Assembly: GCA_039819785.1 (NCBI GenBank)
Contig: JBCBRH010000022.1
Location: 3,849 to 67,848 of the forward strand
Source: JBCBRD01 sp039819785
GTDB taxonomy: Bacteria; Pseudomonadota; Alphaproteobacteria; Rhizobiales; Hyphomicrobiaceae
Reading direction: 5' to 3'
Length of the DNA: 64,000 nucleotides
Of this stretch, positions 27,993 to 36,717 are shown in pieces. Below the pieces are notes generated by a model. That model was not told where the DNA came from. It saw nothing but the letters and a program-made list of their open reading frames with translations, and ran no database searches. Positions within the stretch are counted from its first letter, which is position 1. Each line of letters starts with the position of its first letter. A program made the translations under genes and the position numbers.

Positions 27993-28187
27993 TCAAGCCA
28001 GTCTTGAGCCTGTCGCCCAACGAGGCCGCCGCCCAAGAACCGTCCGCTCCACCCATCGCTGAGCCGCATCGTAGGTATCGAAGTCTGCAACCACCCGAGG
28101 CACATCCGCTGGTCCTGCCTGGGCCGACACTTCAAGGACGCGATACCGCGCCCCAAACTTTTGAACCTCAAAAACGGAGTTGGGCAT
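27993..28187 (-). CDS. Small hypothetical protein (SPOR-like or DUF-type fold)
   Basis: A 64-residue protein with the pattern VFEVQKFGARYRVLEVSA, then PRVVADFDTYDAAQRWVERT, which looks like a compact beta-alpha domain. Small proteins of this pattern occur in Hyphomicrobiales; the fold name is a guess and function is unknown. Confidence 0.5.
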   Translation of the reverse strand: MPNSVFEVQKFGARYRVLEVSAQAGPADVPRVVADFDTYDAAQRWVERTVLGRRPRWATGSRLA

Positions 28188-28266
28188 GGACGGTCTCTTT
28201 CAAATGGCGTCCGGCGATGCGTCTTTTGAAGTCATTACGCCACCAACTCTGTTACCCATTTTGGGC

Positions 28267-28295
28267 GTCATCCCGGCAACACGTGCCGGGATGAC
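28267..28295. repeat. REP-like palindrome
   Basis: gtcatcccggca and tgccgggatgac form a perfect 12-base-pair stem around acacg. It lies between the 3' end of nrdJ and the small gene at 28187. There is no T-tract on either strand. The sequence resembles the extragenic palindromes with a GTCATCCCGG core seen in many proteobacteria, and it could stabilise the nrdJ message end. Confidence 0.75.
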
Positions 28296-28317
28296 TGATC
28301 GTTGCCTCCTGCCTGCT

Positions 28318-31300
28318 TTACGAACAACCGCTCGTCGATCCGCAGGTGTCGCACTTCAGGCAAGTCCCGTTGCGAACGAGCGTGAAGTTCCCACACTCCC
28401 CGCAGTTCTCACCCTCATAGCCTTTGATACGAGCCTGGGCACGAAGTTCGCTGGCACCCAATTGAGCTGGCGCTGTCTGAGGTTTCAAGGCAAGAGCCCC
28501 GTCGGTCAGTCCGCCTTGCGCCAACATGGTCGGCGTTGTGGGATCAGCAGCGACCGAACTTGTCGGCTCAGCGTTAAACGCACTCGCCACATCGCTTTGC
28601 AATGCCGGCACGCCATTGTCGTTGACGCCCGGGGTCGACGCCCCACCGGCCAATCGCAGCACGGTTTTGTTGCCGCGTGTGAAGCCATGGCTGACGACCA
28701 GTGAAGCTGGCTCATCGGCGACCGACGCATCACCGTCCTCGCCCTGGCCCATTGACGTTGCTGACACCTCGCCTGGGTCCACATGGGCCAGATCGTTGCG
28801 CGCCAGGTAGGACACCGCCAGTTCGCGGAAAATGTAATCGAGAACACTGGTGGCGTTCTTGATCGTATCGTTGCCCTGAACCAGCCCGGCTGGTTCAAAG
28901 CGCGTGAATGTGAAGGCATCCACATACTCTTCAAGCGGCACGCCGTATTGAAGACCAAGCGAGATGGCGATCGCAAAGTTGTTCATCAACGACCGGAAAG
29001 CAGCGCCTTCCTTGTGCATGTCGATGAAGATTTCCCCAATGCGCCCATCTTCATACTCGCCCGTCGTCAGGTAGACTTTGTGTCCGCCCACCACAGCCTT
29101 TTGCGTGTAGCCCTTACGGCGGCCAGGCAGCTTCTCGCGGTCACGCCGTTGGACCTCAATAATCCGCTCGACGATTTTTTCAGCCATCGCTTCCGCACGT
29201 GTGACAGCCGGTGTGGAGGCCATCAGCTTCTCAGCAACCTCATCTTGCTCCTCGGCATCATCGCCCAGGATTTGTGAATTCAGTGGTTGAGACAGCTTCG
29301 ACCCGTCGCGGTAAAGCGCGTTGGCCTTCAGTGCCAAACGCCATGATCGCATGTAGGCCGACTTACAATCATCAACGGTCGCCTCGTTCGGCATATTGAT
29401 GGTTTTCGAGATCGCACCCGAAATGAACGGCTGGGAAGCGGCCATCATGTCGATGTGGGAATTCACCGACAAATACCGCTTGCCTTTGCGGCCACACGCA
29501 TTGGCACAGTCGAACACCGGCAGATGCTCGTCTTTCAGATGCGGCGCACCCTCCAGTGTCATTGCACCACAAACATGCTGATTGGCCGCGTCGATCTCAT
29601 CCTTCGTGAACCCGAGATGCGAGAGCACGCAGAAGTCCTGGTCATCCAGCAGCTCTGTTGCGATGCCGAGCTGACCGGTCAGGAAGTCATCGCCCAGGGT
29701 CCAACGGTTGAACACAAACTTGATGTCGAACGCGCTTTCAAGATTGCCCTCAACCTTCGCGATCGTCGCATCGTCGAAGCCCTTTGTTTTGAGCGTCGAG
29801 TGATTGACACCGGGAGATTGTGCCAACGACCCGTGACCGACAGCATAAGCTTCGATCTCGGCAATGTGTGCTGACCCATAGCCCAGCTTGCTCAAAGCTT
29901 CTGGCACGGACCGGTTGATGATCTTGAAGTACCCGCCACCGGCGAGCTTCTTGAACTTCACAAGCGCGAAGTCCGGTTCGATACCTGTGGTGTCGCAGTC
30001 CATTACGAGGCCGATGGTGCCGGTCGGCGCCACGACTGTAGCCTGGGCGTTGCGGTAGCCGTACAGTTGACCAAGTTCGATCGCGCGGTCCCAGGCCTTC
30101 CGGGCGGCCTCTATCAGGCGGGCATCCTTGCAATGCTGCGCCACAAGCGGAACCGGTGCAATTGACAGATCTTCATAACCATCGGCCTGCCCGTAAGCTG
30201 CCCGGCGATGGTTGCGGATCACCCGCAGCATGTCGGCTGCGTTGTCCTGATAGCCGGGAAACGCGCCTTGTTCAGAGGCCATCTCGGCACTTGTCGCATA
30301 GGCCGTGCCCGTCATGATCGCAGAAATCGAACCGCAGATCGCGCGGCCTTCTTCTGAATCGTAAGGAATACCAGCCGCCATCAGCAAACCACCGATGTTG
30401 GCAAAGCCAAGCCCAAGCGTGCGGTAGCGATAGGACCGCTCGGCAATCTGACGCGACGGGAACTGCGCCATCAAAACCGAGATTTCCAACACAACCGTCC
30501 ACAACCGGCAGGCGTGCTCAAAGCTCTCGGTGTCAAATGCACTATCGGCGGTGCGGAAGTTCATCAGGTTCAACGACGCAAGGTTGCACGCCGTGTCATC
30601 CAGGAACATGTACTCCGAACATGGGTTCGATGCGCGGATGTCGCCGGACTGCGGGCAGGTGTGCCAGTCGTTGATCGTCGTGTGGAATTGAATCCCCGGA
30701 TCAGCAGACGCCCATGCCGCAAACCCGATATCGTCCCAAAGGTCCTTGGCGTTGATGGTCTTAACCGTCGCCCCGCTGATGCGTGACGTCAGTTGCCAGT
30801 CTTTTCCGTCTTCCACGTTGCGCAGGAAATCATCGGTCACGCGAACCGAGTTGTTGGAGTTCTGACCAGACACCGTCAGGTAGGCTTCTGAATCCCAGTC
30901 GGTGTTGTAGGTATCGAACTCAATCTCTTTGAAGCCCTGTTTCGCGAACTGCATGACTCGGCGAATATAGTTGTCGGGAACATGATCCCGCCGGGCATCC
31001 TTGACGGCACGCTTAAGCGCCGGGTTCTTCTTTGGATCAAAACAGTCATCGCCGTCGGCTTCGCAGTTGACGCACGCCTTCATGACGGCCTTCAGCCGCT
31101 TCTGACAGATGATCGAGCCGGTCACGAGGGCTGCAACCTTTTGCTCCTCCTTCACCTTCCAGCTGACATACTCCTCAATGTCGGGGTGATCGACATCGAC
31201 GACGACCATCTTGGCCGCGCGACGCGTGGTTCCGCCAGATTTGATGGCACCAGCGGCCCGGTCACCAATCTTGAGAAAGCTCATCAGTCCGGACGATTTC

Positions 31301-32046
31301 CCGCCACCGGACAGCTTTTCACTGAGCCCCCGCAGCGATGAAAAGTTTGTCCCGGTACCAGACCCGTATTTGAACAGGCGGGCTTCGCGAACCCACAGAT
31401 CCATGATGCCATTCTCGTTGACGAGATCATCCTCGACCGACTGGATAAAGCAGGCGTGCGGCTGCGGGTGCTCGTAAGCACTCTGCGACAGCGTCAGCTT
31501 GCCGGTTTCGTAATCGACGTACGAGTGCCCCTGACCAGGGCCATCAATCCCATAGGCCCAATGCAGGCCGGTGTTGAACCATTGCGGAGAGTTCGGAGCG
31601 GCAAACTGACTTGCGAGCATGTACCGGTGCTCATCAAAGAAGGCACGGGCATCTTCTTCCGTGGAGAAGTAGCCGCCTTTCCAGCCCCAATATGTCCATG
31701 TACCGGCCAGCCTATCGAACACTTGGCGTGCATCGTCTTCACCGCCAAAGCGCTCTTCGCCAGCCAGTTCGAACAAAGCCTTTTCATCAGGCACCGACCG
31801 CCACAACCAAGACGGCAAGCTGTTTTCTTCAAATCGCTTGAGTCGGCGTGCGACACCGGCTTTCCGGAAGTACTTTTGCGCCAGGATATCAGCGGCAACC
31901 TGCGAGAAGTGCTCTGGCACTTCGAAGCCTTCCAGGCGGAAAACGACAGAGCCGTCAGGGTTTTTGATTTCGGATGTCGCACGACGGAATGGAATAGACG
32001 CGTAGGGCGACTTGCCGGCTTCGGTGTAACGGCGCGTAATTTTCAT
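28318..32046 (-). CDS. nrdJ: Class II (adenosylcobalamin-dependent) ribonucleotide reductase
   Basis: NrdJ reduces ribonucleotides to deoxyribonucleotides using adenosylcobalamin to make its thiyl radical, so it needs no oxygen. The 1242-residue protein has the active-site block NPCSEYMFLDDTACNLASLN near residue 475 and the loop with PTGTIGLVMDCDTTGIEPD. A C-terminal zinc-ribbon carries CGECG and CLKCDTCGS, which re-reduces the active site. Length fits the long alphaproteobacterial form. The candidate NrdR boxes 370-420 bases upstream suggest repression by NrdR, whose gene is at 47468. Confidence 0.97.
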   Translation of the reverse strand: MKITRRYTEAGKSPYASIPFRRATSEIKNPDGSVVFRLEGFEVPEHFSQVAADILAQKYFRKAGVARRLKRFEENSLPSWLWRSVPDEKALFELAGEERFGGEDDARQVFDRLAGTWTYWGWKGGYFSTEEDARAFFDEHRYMLASQFAAPNSPQWFNTGLHWAYGIDGPGQGHSYVDYETGKLTLSQSAYEHPQPHACFIQSVEDDLVNENGIMDLWVREARLFKYGSGTGTNFSSLRGLSEKLSGGGKSSGLMSFLKIGDRAAGAIKSGGTTRRAAKMVVVDVDHPDIEEYVSWKVKEEQKVAALVTGSIICQKRLKAVMKACVNCEADGDDCFDPKKNPALKRAVKDARRDHVPDNYIRRVMQFAKQGFKEIEFDTYNTDWDSEAYLTVSGQNSNNSVRVTDDFLRNVEDGKDWQLTSRISGATVKTINAKDLWDDIGFAAWASADPGIQFHTTINDWHTCPQSGDIRASNPCSEYMFLDDTACNLASLNLMNFRTADSAFDTESFEHACRLWTVVLEISVLMAQFPSRQIAERSYRYRTLGLGFANIGGLLMAAGIPYDSEEGRAICGSISAIMTGTAYATSAEMASEQGAFPGYQDNAADMLRVIRNHRRAAYGQADGYEDLSIAPVPLVAQHCKDARLIEAARKAWDRAIELGQLYGYRNAQATVVAPTGTIGLVMDCDTTGIEPDFALVKFKKLAGGGYFKIINRSVPEALSKLGYGSAHIAEIEAYAVGHGSLAQSPGVNHSTLKTKGFDDATIAKVEGNLESAFDIKFVFNRWTLGDDFLTGQLGIATELLDDQDFCVLSHLGFTKDEIDAANQHVCGAMTLEGAPHLKDEHLPVFDCANACGRKGKRYLSVNSHIDMMAASQPFISGAISKTINMPNEATVDDCKSAYMRSWRLALKANALYRDGSKLSQPLNSQILGDDAEEQDEVAEKLMASTPAVTRAEAMAEKIVERIIEVQRRDREKLPGRRKGYTQKAVVGGHKVYLTTGEYEDGRIGEIFIDMHKEGAAFRSLMNNFAIAISLGLQYGVPLEEYVDAFTFTRFEPAGLVQGNDTIKNATSVLDYIFRELAVSYLARNDLAHVDPGEVSATSMGQGEDGDASVADEPASLVVSHGFTRGNKTVLRLAGGASTPGVNDNGVPALQSDVASAFNAEPTSSVAADPTTPTMLAQGGLTDGALALKPQTAPAQLGASELRAQARIKGYEGENCGECGNFTLVRNGTCLKCDTCGSTSGCS

Positions 32047-32876
32047 AACGTTTAGGGCTCCCAGGCTTGGTTTGGGACCCCGTCGGTTCGTCAGGTACTT
32101 ATAACAACGCGACAGACTGGAACATGTCCCGGCTCAAGACGGAGCGAGGTGTCGTTCAACCAACCGCAACACCAATGCGGCCGGCCATTTTGTCAGGTGT
32201 TGGCTCTCGAACAGAGGCCGCGTCGCACGCAGTCAGGCGCCCCGGCCACACACGGATTGAGGGCCAGAGATTTACGAACTGCACAAAACGCTTTGAGGTA
32301 CGGTCGTTGGAGGTAGGGCGCATCAAGACCGTACTTCGGCAAGCCGATCCGGTGCGCTTTCGAAGATCAGCATCACCGATTCGATCACCCCAACAACAGC
32401 CCCCCATGCAACCGAAACCACAATTTCTAGGGGTGGCTTGCGCTCTGAGAGCTAGATGTAGTGGTGGAAAAGGTGGGGTAAAACGTGTGTCTAAGCACCG
32501 TTTGTGGCCGCCTGGACAATGGCGCAGCGACTGAAAAGACGGCGCAACAAGGACAATCGGACAAACGTAATCGCGTTATCCACAAGGTCGTACGGTGCCA
32601 AAAAGTTAACCTGATTCCAGATGCAACGCGTGTGGCATAGATGTCGCCATCATCCGCCATCATCGCTTTCAGACTTGGGGATTGCTCCAACAGGGCCATG
32701 CCGCCCCGGTCGGACAGTCAGCCCGGCCATCCCCTCACTCAGTCATATGGACACCGCCGCGGCTTTTCGTTATCGCAGAAGCCTGATGGAGCGCGCCTGC
32801 AAACAAGGCCGCAACGCGCGTCGCAACAGGGCAGCGCGCAACCACATAGTGCGAACGCCAAAAGGGAACATGATCA
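32047..32876. other. Long divergent region upstream of nrdJ
   Basis: About 830 bases lie between nrdJ and the NDUFA12 gene. They hold the candidate NrdR boxes (32418-32464). I looked for the B12-box of a cobalamin riboswitch in the nrdJ leader and did not find it. The open frames seen here look like chance. Confidence 0.5.
32418..32464. promoter_or_regulatory. Candidate tandem NrdR boxes of nrdJ
   Basis: Two 16-base imperfect palindromes, ccacaatttctagggg (32418-32433) and gagctagatgtagtgg (32449-32464), match the NrdR consensus ACACWATATAKWGTGT at 11 and 10 of 16 positions. Their starts are 31 bases apart, the three-helical-turn spacing typical of paired NrdR boxes. They lie 372 bases upstream of nrdJ, so a long leader would be needed. 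Binding is inferred. Confidence 0.5.
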
Positions 32877-33275
32877 ATGAGCCTGTTCACGGAAATCTTC
32901 AGCTGGTGGGGCGGGAACACATGGGGGACCCGCTACACGCTGTGGAAGACCGCTACGCTCATTGGTGAAGATGATTTTGGCAACACCTACTACGAGCAAA
33001 AGGAAGGTGTCGGCCCACACGGGATGCCACGGCGGTATGTGCTCTACACCGATCTGGCCGACGCTTCGAAGGTCCCGCCCGAATGGCACGGTTGGCTGCA
33101 CCACACCGTAAAAGACCCGCCCACCGCGGAAGACTACAAACCCCGCGAGTGGCAGTTGCCGCACAAAATGAACATGACCGGCACGCGCCATGCTTACAGG
33201 CCCAAAGGGTCAATCCTCAATGCGGACAAGCGCGAACCCACCACGGGTGACTACAAAGCCTGGAAACCGGAATAG
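32877..33275 (+). CDS. NADH:ubiquinone oxidoreductase NDUFA12-type subunit
   Basis: The 132-residue protein is the bacterial homologue of the mitochondrial complex I accessory subunit NDUFA12 (B17.2), with WWGGNTWGTRYTLWK near the start, FGNTYYE, PPEWHGWLHH and REWQLPHKMNMTGT. It is found in alphaproteobacteria on the peripheral arm at the inner membrane. It begins a three-gene run with the DUF1330 and DUF2155 genes. Confidence 0.93.
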   Translation: MSLFTEIFSWWGGNTWGTRYTLWKTATLIGEDDFGNTYYEQKEGVGPHGMPRRYVLYTDLADASKVPPEWHGWLHHTVKDPPTAEDYKPREWQLPHKMNMTGTRHAYRPKGSILNADKREPTTGDYKAWKPE

Positions 33276-33419
33276 GCGGTCGCCTGATTGATCCGTAGCG
33301 CCCGATAGACTTGATATCGGCCACTCGGGCGGAAGCCCCAGTGACGTTGCCGCCGACACGCCGCATAGAAAGCCGGTCAACGCAGCTGGAGACCGCGCAA
33401 CGCAATCGCTGAGGCAAAA

Positions 33420-33728
33420 ATGAGCGACGCCAACACACATGGCCTTTGGATCGCCCACGTCACAGTGAAAGACCTCGACCGCTATGGTGATTACCTTGCG
33501 GCGGCCTCACCCGTGTTCGCGCGGTATGGCGCGGTGTTCCAGGCGCGCGGTGGACGATATGAACCCGTCGAGGGCATCTCGCGGGATCGTCATATCATCA
33601 TCCAGTTTCCCACCTACGATGCGGCTCTGGCATGTTACCAGGACCCCGAATATCAAGAAGCTGCTAGGATCAGGATGACCGCTGCCGAAACAGAAATCGT
33701 AATTGTTGAAGGGGTTGCCCAGACGTGA
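33420..33728 (+). CDS. DUF1330 family protein
   Basis: The 102-residue protein is a ferredoxin-like small domain of the DUF1330 family: LWIAHVTVKDLDRYGDYLAA, the middle FQARGGRYEPVEG, and a C-terminal IIIQFPTYDAALACYQDPEY. It is thought to be a dimeric alpha+beta barrel protein of unknown function, likely cytoplasmic. Its stop overlaps the start of the next gene, so translational coupling is likely. Confidence 0.9.
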   Translation: MSDANTHGLWIAHVTVKDLDRYGDYLAAASPVFARYGAVFQARGGRYEPVEGISRDRHIIIQFPTYDAALACYQDPEYQEAARIRMTAAETEIVIVEGVAQT

Positions 33729-34294
33729 TGCGCAACCAGAAACCTCTCAACCAGAAACGGCCAATGGCATCCGCACCTCACCACTGTGCCGTCAGCCACC
33801 GGACCCGACCACGGTTTGCCGCTCTAAAGCGTGTTTGCGGTCTCATCATCGTCTCAGCACTTGTTGCAACGCCCGCCACGGCGCAGCGCATGGAAAACGA
33901 GGTGGCCGTCTTTGCAGCACTGGATAAAGTAACCGCACGCATCAAGCAGCTTGAAGTGCCGCTGAACGAGACCATCGATTTTGGCGCGTTGAAAATCACG
34001 CCGCGCGTCTGCTACTCACGCCCGGCAACTGAACGGCCCAAAACAACATCGTTCGTCGAAGTCATGGGAACCGAACTCGATGGCAGCGAAAAGCGACTGT
34101 TCTCCGGGTGGATGTTTGCCGAAAGCCCTGGACTGCACGCAGTCGAGCATCCCGTATTCGACGTGTGGCTGACCCGCTGTAAAAAACCCGTCGGCGGTGT
34201 TCCGGTCGCCAACAGCGAGGCCGATGGCGCAACCGGTGATGGTCAACCACAGCCCGCAGCTCAACCACCCCAACGCCGTCGCTTCAGGCGCTAA
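33728..34294 (+). CDS. DUF2155 family exported protein
   Basis: The protein (188 residues from ATG 33728) has a signal peptide after a basic stretch (GLIIVSALVATPATAQ) and the DUF2155 core: LDKVTARIKQLEVPLNETIDF, ITPRVCYSRPATERPKT, LFSGWMFAESPGLHAVEHP, and DVWLTRC. Two cysteines suit a periplasmic disulfide. The C-tail is Gln/Pro/Arg-rich. DUF2155 genes commonly sit next to NDUFA12 in alphaproteobacteria, as here. Function is unknown. The frame also has a GTG one codon upstream. Confidence 0.88.
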   Translation: MRNQKPLNQKRPMASAPHHCAVSHRTRPRFAALKRVCGLIIVSALVATPATAQRMENEVAVFAALDKVTARIKQLEVPLNETIDFGALKITPRVCYSRPATERPKTTSFVEVMGTELDGSEKRLFSGWMFAESPGLHAVEHPVFDVWLTRCKKPVGGVPVANSEADGATGDGQPQPAAQPPQRRRFRR

Positions 34295-34377
34295 GCTGAA
34301 GCCTTCTGCCCCGAAAACATGCGTCAGCAAGAAGTGACGGTATCAAGAAAATCGTCCCGGAAAGCTCGGACGGACTT

Positions 34378-35373
34378 TTAGGCCTCTTCAAGCTCGTAAT
34401 GATTGAGCGGGCCTTCGTTTTCGTTGCTGACATCTTCCCAAATGGCAGGCGGCAATCCGAACAGCTCCATCGCCGTTTCGACACCGCGATCCATGTCGGG
34501 AACCCGTGTTCCGCGCCAGTCCTCAATCGAGCTGACCGCCCGGTTGACAAGATCAAGCCCGGGAACGTCTTGATCGCGCGGTGTCACAATCTCAAAGACG
34601 GTGGCGCGCTCAAATGAATGCTCGGCCGTGTCCGCGAGCTGGCCATAGGTTTCAGGTGTGACGATCTGCAGACGGCCATTGCGCGGCACGACATAGAGCG
34701 CGTTCACAACGGCGCGCGCCTTGACCTGCGGTGGCTTGAGCCACGCGCGTGCCTCCGCCAACGTGTTCATCACATCATCATAGGTTGAGAACCAAGGCAT
34801 ACCCATGAGAGGCGGACCCCAGGACACAATTCGCTTCGCCTGGGCAAACTCTTTTTCAGTCCGGCCATCCGCAGCCCTTGCGAACTCCGCCCAGAGTTGC
34901 CGCTCGGCTGCATCCACCAGATCCAGCGCCCAGTCGACGCCTTCGGGCTTAACTCCATTGGGAAATGGCGTCGGAACTTGCACCGGCTCATCAAACCCTT
35001 CGCCCGCGACACAGGCTGCAACCGTTAACAAAAGATCGCCTTCGAAGTTCTGGGCTGCGAGTAGCGGAGACGCCTCCAACAGAAGACGCGCCATGGGGAT
35101 CATCAACCCAATGGACTCGCGATGAACGAGCATCAGCTCGACATCAGCGGGTGAAAACCGCGACAGTGGCACATACCGCAACGCATGCAGATCAGGCAGG
35201 TCACCCCAAGCCACCGCATCACCGAAATCAATGCCCTCGATTTCCGTTAACGTCAGGTCGGGATCAATGCCAAACCGTGTCCGCAGCGCTGCAAGAAACG
35301 CAGCATCTGCTTGTGCGCGCTGTGCGGTTAGTGCTTGGGCAAGCTTGTGGCAATCTACGATCTCTTCACTCAT
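34378..35373 (-). CDS. Protein of unknown function with a possible CdiI-type immunity domain
   Basis: The 331-residue protein has no signal or membrane segment. A segment near residues 85-120 (RESIGLMIPMARLLLEASPL ... NFEGDLLLTV) resembles the immunity domain of contact-dependent inhibition systems (CdiI-type), which is usually a small stand-alone protein. No CdiA toxin or CdiB transporter gene is nearby, so the resemblance could be structural only. It is on the strand opposite the NDUFA12 cluster. I cannot assign a role. Confidence 0.6.
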   Translation of the reverse strand: MSEEIVDCHKLAQALTAQRAQADAAFLAALRTRFGIDPDLTLTEIEGIDFGDAVAWGDLPDLHALRYVPLSRFSPADVELMLVHRESIGLMIPMARLLLEASPLLAAQNFEGDLLLTVAACVAGEGFDEPVQVPTPFPNGVKPEGVDWALDLVDAAERQLWAEFARAADGRTEKEFAQAKRIVSWGPPLMGMPWFSTYDDVMNTLAEARAWLKPPQVKARAVVNALYVVPRNGRLQIVTPETYGQLADTAEHSFERATVFEIVTPRDQDVPGLDLVNRAVSSIEDWRGTRVPDMDRGVETAMELFGLPPAIWEDVSNENEGPLNHYELEEA

Positions 35374-35492
35374 CTGCAGTTACGGCCAGGGTCTCGAGTT
35401 AATCACCAATATTGAACGCGGAACGCGCGAAACTAAAGGCTCACCGCGGCACATGCCGAGCAAGACTGTCACAAAAAATGGCTTTCGCCGGC

Positions 35493-36506
35493 CTAACGCA
35501 AGTGGACTGCGACCTGTGGCGCAAAGTACGTCAAAATCCCTTTCGCGCCTGCCCGTTTGAACGCCAATAGGCTCTCTGGAATAACGCGTTTTTCATCCAG
35601 CCAGCCATTTTGAACAGCAGCCATGATCATCGCGTATTCGCCGGAGACCTGATAGGCGTACGTTGGGACAGTAAAGGCCTCGGACACGCGTTGAACAATG
35701 TCCAGGTATGCCATGCCGGGTTTCACCATGACCATGTCGGCGCCTTCATCGATATCAAGCGCAACTTCGCGAAGTGCCTCGTCCGTATTGCCCGGGTCCA
35801 TTTGATAGGTCCGCTTATCCCCCTTCAGGTTGGACGAAGATCCAACCGCATCGCGAAATGGTCCATAAAACGCCGATGCATACTTGGCCGCATACGCCAT
35901 GATCAGAGTGTTGTCGTGCCCATTGTCTTCCAAAACGCTGCGGATGGCGGCAACGCGCCCGTCCATCATGTCCGAGGGAGCCAGGATATCCGCGCCTGCT
36001 TCGGCCTGATTGAGCGCCTGTTTTTGAAGTGCCACCAAGGTTTCATCATTCGCGATATCGGCACCACGCATCAAACCGTCATGACCATGCGACGTGTAGG
36101 GGTCCAAAGCCACATCGAGAATAACTCCGACATTCAGGTTGACGGCTTTGATGGCCCGGGTGGCGCGGCACACCAGATTATCCGCATTGAAGGCCTCTTG
36201 GGCCGCATCGTCCCTAAGGGCAGGGTCGGTGTAGGGAAACAGCGCCACCGCTGGAATGCCAAGATCAACGGCTTTGCGGATGTCTTCAACGGCCAGATCG
36301 ATCGACAGCCGGTCGACCCCGGGCATGGCCGGAACCGGCACGCGTGTCTGTGTGCCCTCGACAATGAACAAAGGCCAGATCAGATCATCCACGCTCAGAC
36401 GTGTTTCGCAAACCAGCCGCCGCGACCAGTCGGCCTTGCGGTTCCGCCGCATCCGAACATGGGGAAAGCCGCCTGACGGCGAAGTCTGATCGAGCCGTTT
36501 GATCAT
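35493..36506 (-). CDS. hemB: Porphobilinogen synthase (delta-aminolevulinate dehydratase)
   Basis: HemB joins two 5-aminolevulinate molecules into porphobilinogen, the second step of tetrapyrrole synthesis. The 337-residue protein has the metal-site motif DVALDPYTSHGHDG, the magnesium-type form without zinc cysteines, the catalytic lysine regions in YAAKYASAFYGPFRDA and MVMVKPGM, and VSGEYAMIMAA. ATG 36506 (MIKRL) gives the family N-terminus; the frame extends 49 codons upstream into sequence unlike the family. HemA is encoded about 6 kb away. Confidence 0.95.
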   Translation of the reverse strand: MIKRLDQTSPSGGFPHVRMRRNRKADWSRRLVCETRLSVDDLIWPLFIVEGTQTRVPVPAMPGVDRLSIDLAVEDIRKAVDLGIPAVALFPYTDPALRDDAAQEAFNADNLVCRATRAIKAVNLNVGVILDVALDPYTSHGHDGLMRGADIANDETLVALQKQALNQAEAGADILAPSDMMDGRVAAIRSVLEDNGHDNTLIMAYAAKYASAFYGPFRDAVGSSSNLKGDKRTYQMDPGNTDEALREVALDIDEGADMVMVKPGMAYLDIVQRVSEAFTVPTYAYQVSGEYAMIMAAVQNGWLDEKRVIPESLLAFKRAGAKGILTYFAPQVAVHLR

Positions 36507-36717
36507 GAATGCGCAAGCCTTTTGCATTTGGACCGAATGTGTCGCTGTGGCCCGGGAAGCGCGGCGGTCTTGGAAAACCGGCTCAAAGCCATGACCCGCC
36601 GGCACGCTTTCCGCAAGGGCATGACGGGTGTGCTGCCACCAAAGCAGTAGCAAGCCCGTGAACTTCCGCTGGAATGCCCTCTCATCCGGTCCACAAACCA
36701 GGCTCAGGGCCTCTCAT

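Noticed and set aside
32047..32417. Cobalamin riboswitch in the nrdJ leader
   Set aside because: The conserved B12-box sequence is not present on the minus strand.
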